Of a stretch of 40,855 nucleotides of DNA, positions 40,042-40,855 are shown piece after piece. Both the position numbers and the translations under genes were made by a program. Each line of letters begins with the position of its first letter. The first letter of the stretch is position 1. The notes under the pieces were generated by a model, which was not told the origin of the DNA, did no database searches, and saw only the letters and a list, made by a program, of their open reading frames with translations. This DNA comes from Micavibrio_A sp040381535 (GTDB lineage Bacteria; Pseudomonadota; Alphaproteobacteria; Micavibrionales; Micavibrionaceae), in contig JBEIHF010000018.1 of assembly GCA_040381535.1 (NCBI GenBank), forward strand, positions 1 through 40,855, in the 5' to 3' direction.

Positions 40042-40855
40042 ATGGCTCACATTGACGATCCCCACACGCAAAAAGCGAACTTGTACTACATTCGCTCTTC
40101 CATGTCCGAACCCATACTCGAAAAAGAGCATGAATTAGACCTTGCACGCCGCTGGCGCAATAACGGTGACGAGAAAGCGCTTCATGAACTCGTGAAGTCG
40201 TACACGCGTCTGGTTGTATCGGGCGCCGCGAAATTCAGAAACTACGGTTTGCCGATGGGCGATCTTATCCAAGAAGGCAATATCGGCTTGATGCAGGCTG
40301 CCGCCCGTTTCGAACCGGAACGTGACCTTCGTTTTTCGACGTACGCCAGCTGGTGGATCAGATCCGCCATGCAGGATTATGTTTTGCGCTACTGGTCGAT
40401 CGTGCGCACTGGAACGACCGCCGCGCAAAAATCTCTGTTCTTTAATCTGCGCCGTTTACGCGCCAAGATCGAACGCACCCAAGGTGCCGAAGGTCTGGGT
40501 GACAAGGGCCGTGCACAAATCGCCAAAGAATTGAACGTCAACATCAAGGACGTCGAACAGATGGAAGGCCGTTTGAGCGGCGGAGACAATTCCCTGAATG
40601 CTGTCGTCGGTGAAGATGGTGACGAGGAATGGCAAAACTTCCTCGCGGATGACCGCCCAAACCCCGAAGACATTGTGATGGGCATGAAGGACGCGAAGAC
40701 ACGTTCCAAATGGCTGGAAGAAGCTTTGAGCACTTTATCAGACCGCGAACAAAAGATCATCCGTGACCGTCATCTTCAATATGAAACTGTGACACTGGAA
40801 GATCTGGGCTCCGAACTTGGTGTTTCCAAAGAACGCGTGCGCCAATTGGAAGCCC
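40042..40855 (+). CDS. rpoH: heat-shock sigma factor RpoH (partial, cut by window end)
   Basis: The first 271 codons of a sigma-32 factor. Region 2 is clear (DLIQEGNIGLMQAAARFEPE near 74-93; FSTYASWWIRSAMQDYVLR near 98-116), and the RpoH box QKSLFFNLR at 129-137 separates it from other sigma factors. Region 4 begins near 235 and is cut just as the helix-turn-helix (SKERVRQLEA) appears. It directs transcription of heat-shock genes. AAGAAAG lies ahead of the ATG at 40042. ClpX, encoded 10 kb upstream, belongs to the kind of genes it usually controls, though no matching promoter was recognised there. Confidence 0.96.
   Translation, partial: MAHIDDPHTQKANLYYIRSSMSEPILEKEHELDLARRWRNNGDEKALHELVKSYTRLVVSGAAKFRNYGLPMGDLIQEGNIGLMQAAARFEPERDLRFSTYASWWIRSAMQDYVLRYWSIVRTGTTAAQKSLFFNLRRLRAKIERTQGAEGLGDKGRAQIAKELNVNIKDVEQMEGRLSGGDNSLNAVVGEDGDEEWQNFLADDRPNPEDIVMGMKDAKTRSKWLEEALSTLSDREQKIIRDRHLQYETVTLEDLGSELGVSKERVRQLEA

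Overview
The window reads as a chromosomal segment of an alphaproteobacterium of middling GC content. The evidence is gene order that I know from that class: ftsE-ftsX-ydcF-plsC-DUF2125; chorismate mutase-hisC-tyrA; parvulin-mutT diverging from secA; aroK-aroB diverging from a xerD-accA arm; bolA diverging from dnaJ-like, cobS and cobT; and fdxA-carD-rpoH. A Micavibrio-like or Rhodospirillales-like lineage would fit, but I cannot place it more closely from sequence alone. No rRNA, tRNA, CRISPR array, insertion sequence or prophage gene was seen.

Layout. 1-565: a decayed coding remnant, an inverted repeat and the promoter region of the first operon. 566-5135 (+): a secreted repeat protein, FtsE, FtsX, a YdcF-like protein, an acyltransferase and a DUF2125 protein, tightly packed. 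5059-8145 (-): chorismate mutase, HisC and TyrA, i.e. aromatic amino acid synthesis. 8474-9835 (+): an unknown 87-residue protein and MetA. 9793-12065 (-): parvulin, MutT and a methyltransferase. 12214-14961 (+): SecA. 14963-16973 (-): AroK, AroB and a small secreted protein. 17087-21186 (+): a small membrane protein, a secreted 550-residue protein, XerD, AccA and an unknown protein. 21183-22569 (-): an unknown protein, a ribbon-helix-helix regulator and BolA. 22648-27270 (+): a DnaJ-domain protein, PurC, CobS, a 35-residue lysine-rich protein too short for routine ORF calling, and CobT. 27267-30208: an unknown protein (-), HisS and an acidic secreted protein (+), SufE (-). 30380-35352 (+): ClpX, a DHH phosphoesterase, an AT-rich cysteine protein, photolyase and LD-carboxypeptidase. 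35428-36503 (+): two related lipoproteins. 36504-40855: a small protein (-), FdxA and CarD (+), a LysE/RhtB exporter (-), a metallophosphoesterase-fold protein that has lost its metal ligands (+), and the start of RpoH, cut by the window end.

Most genes are housekeeping. The points that deserve a second look are: the apparently dead phosphoesterase beside rpoH; a promoter plus structured leader before carD in which a hairpin loop is complementary to the carD ribosome binding site; the paired four-cysteine lipoproteins; the secreted repeat protein joined to ftsEX; the Lys-rich small protein wedged between cobS and cobT; a MetA with glutamate at the acyl-donor position; and AT-rich patches inside hisS and around 32.7-33.0 kb. 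Convergent genes repeatedly abut or overlap at their stop codons, so dedicated terminators are rare: only three convincing ones were found.
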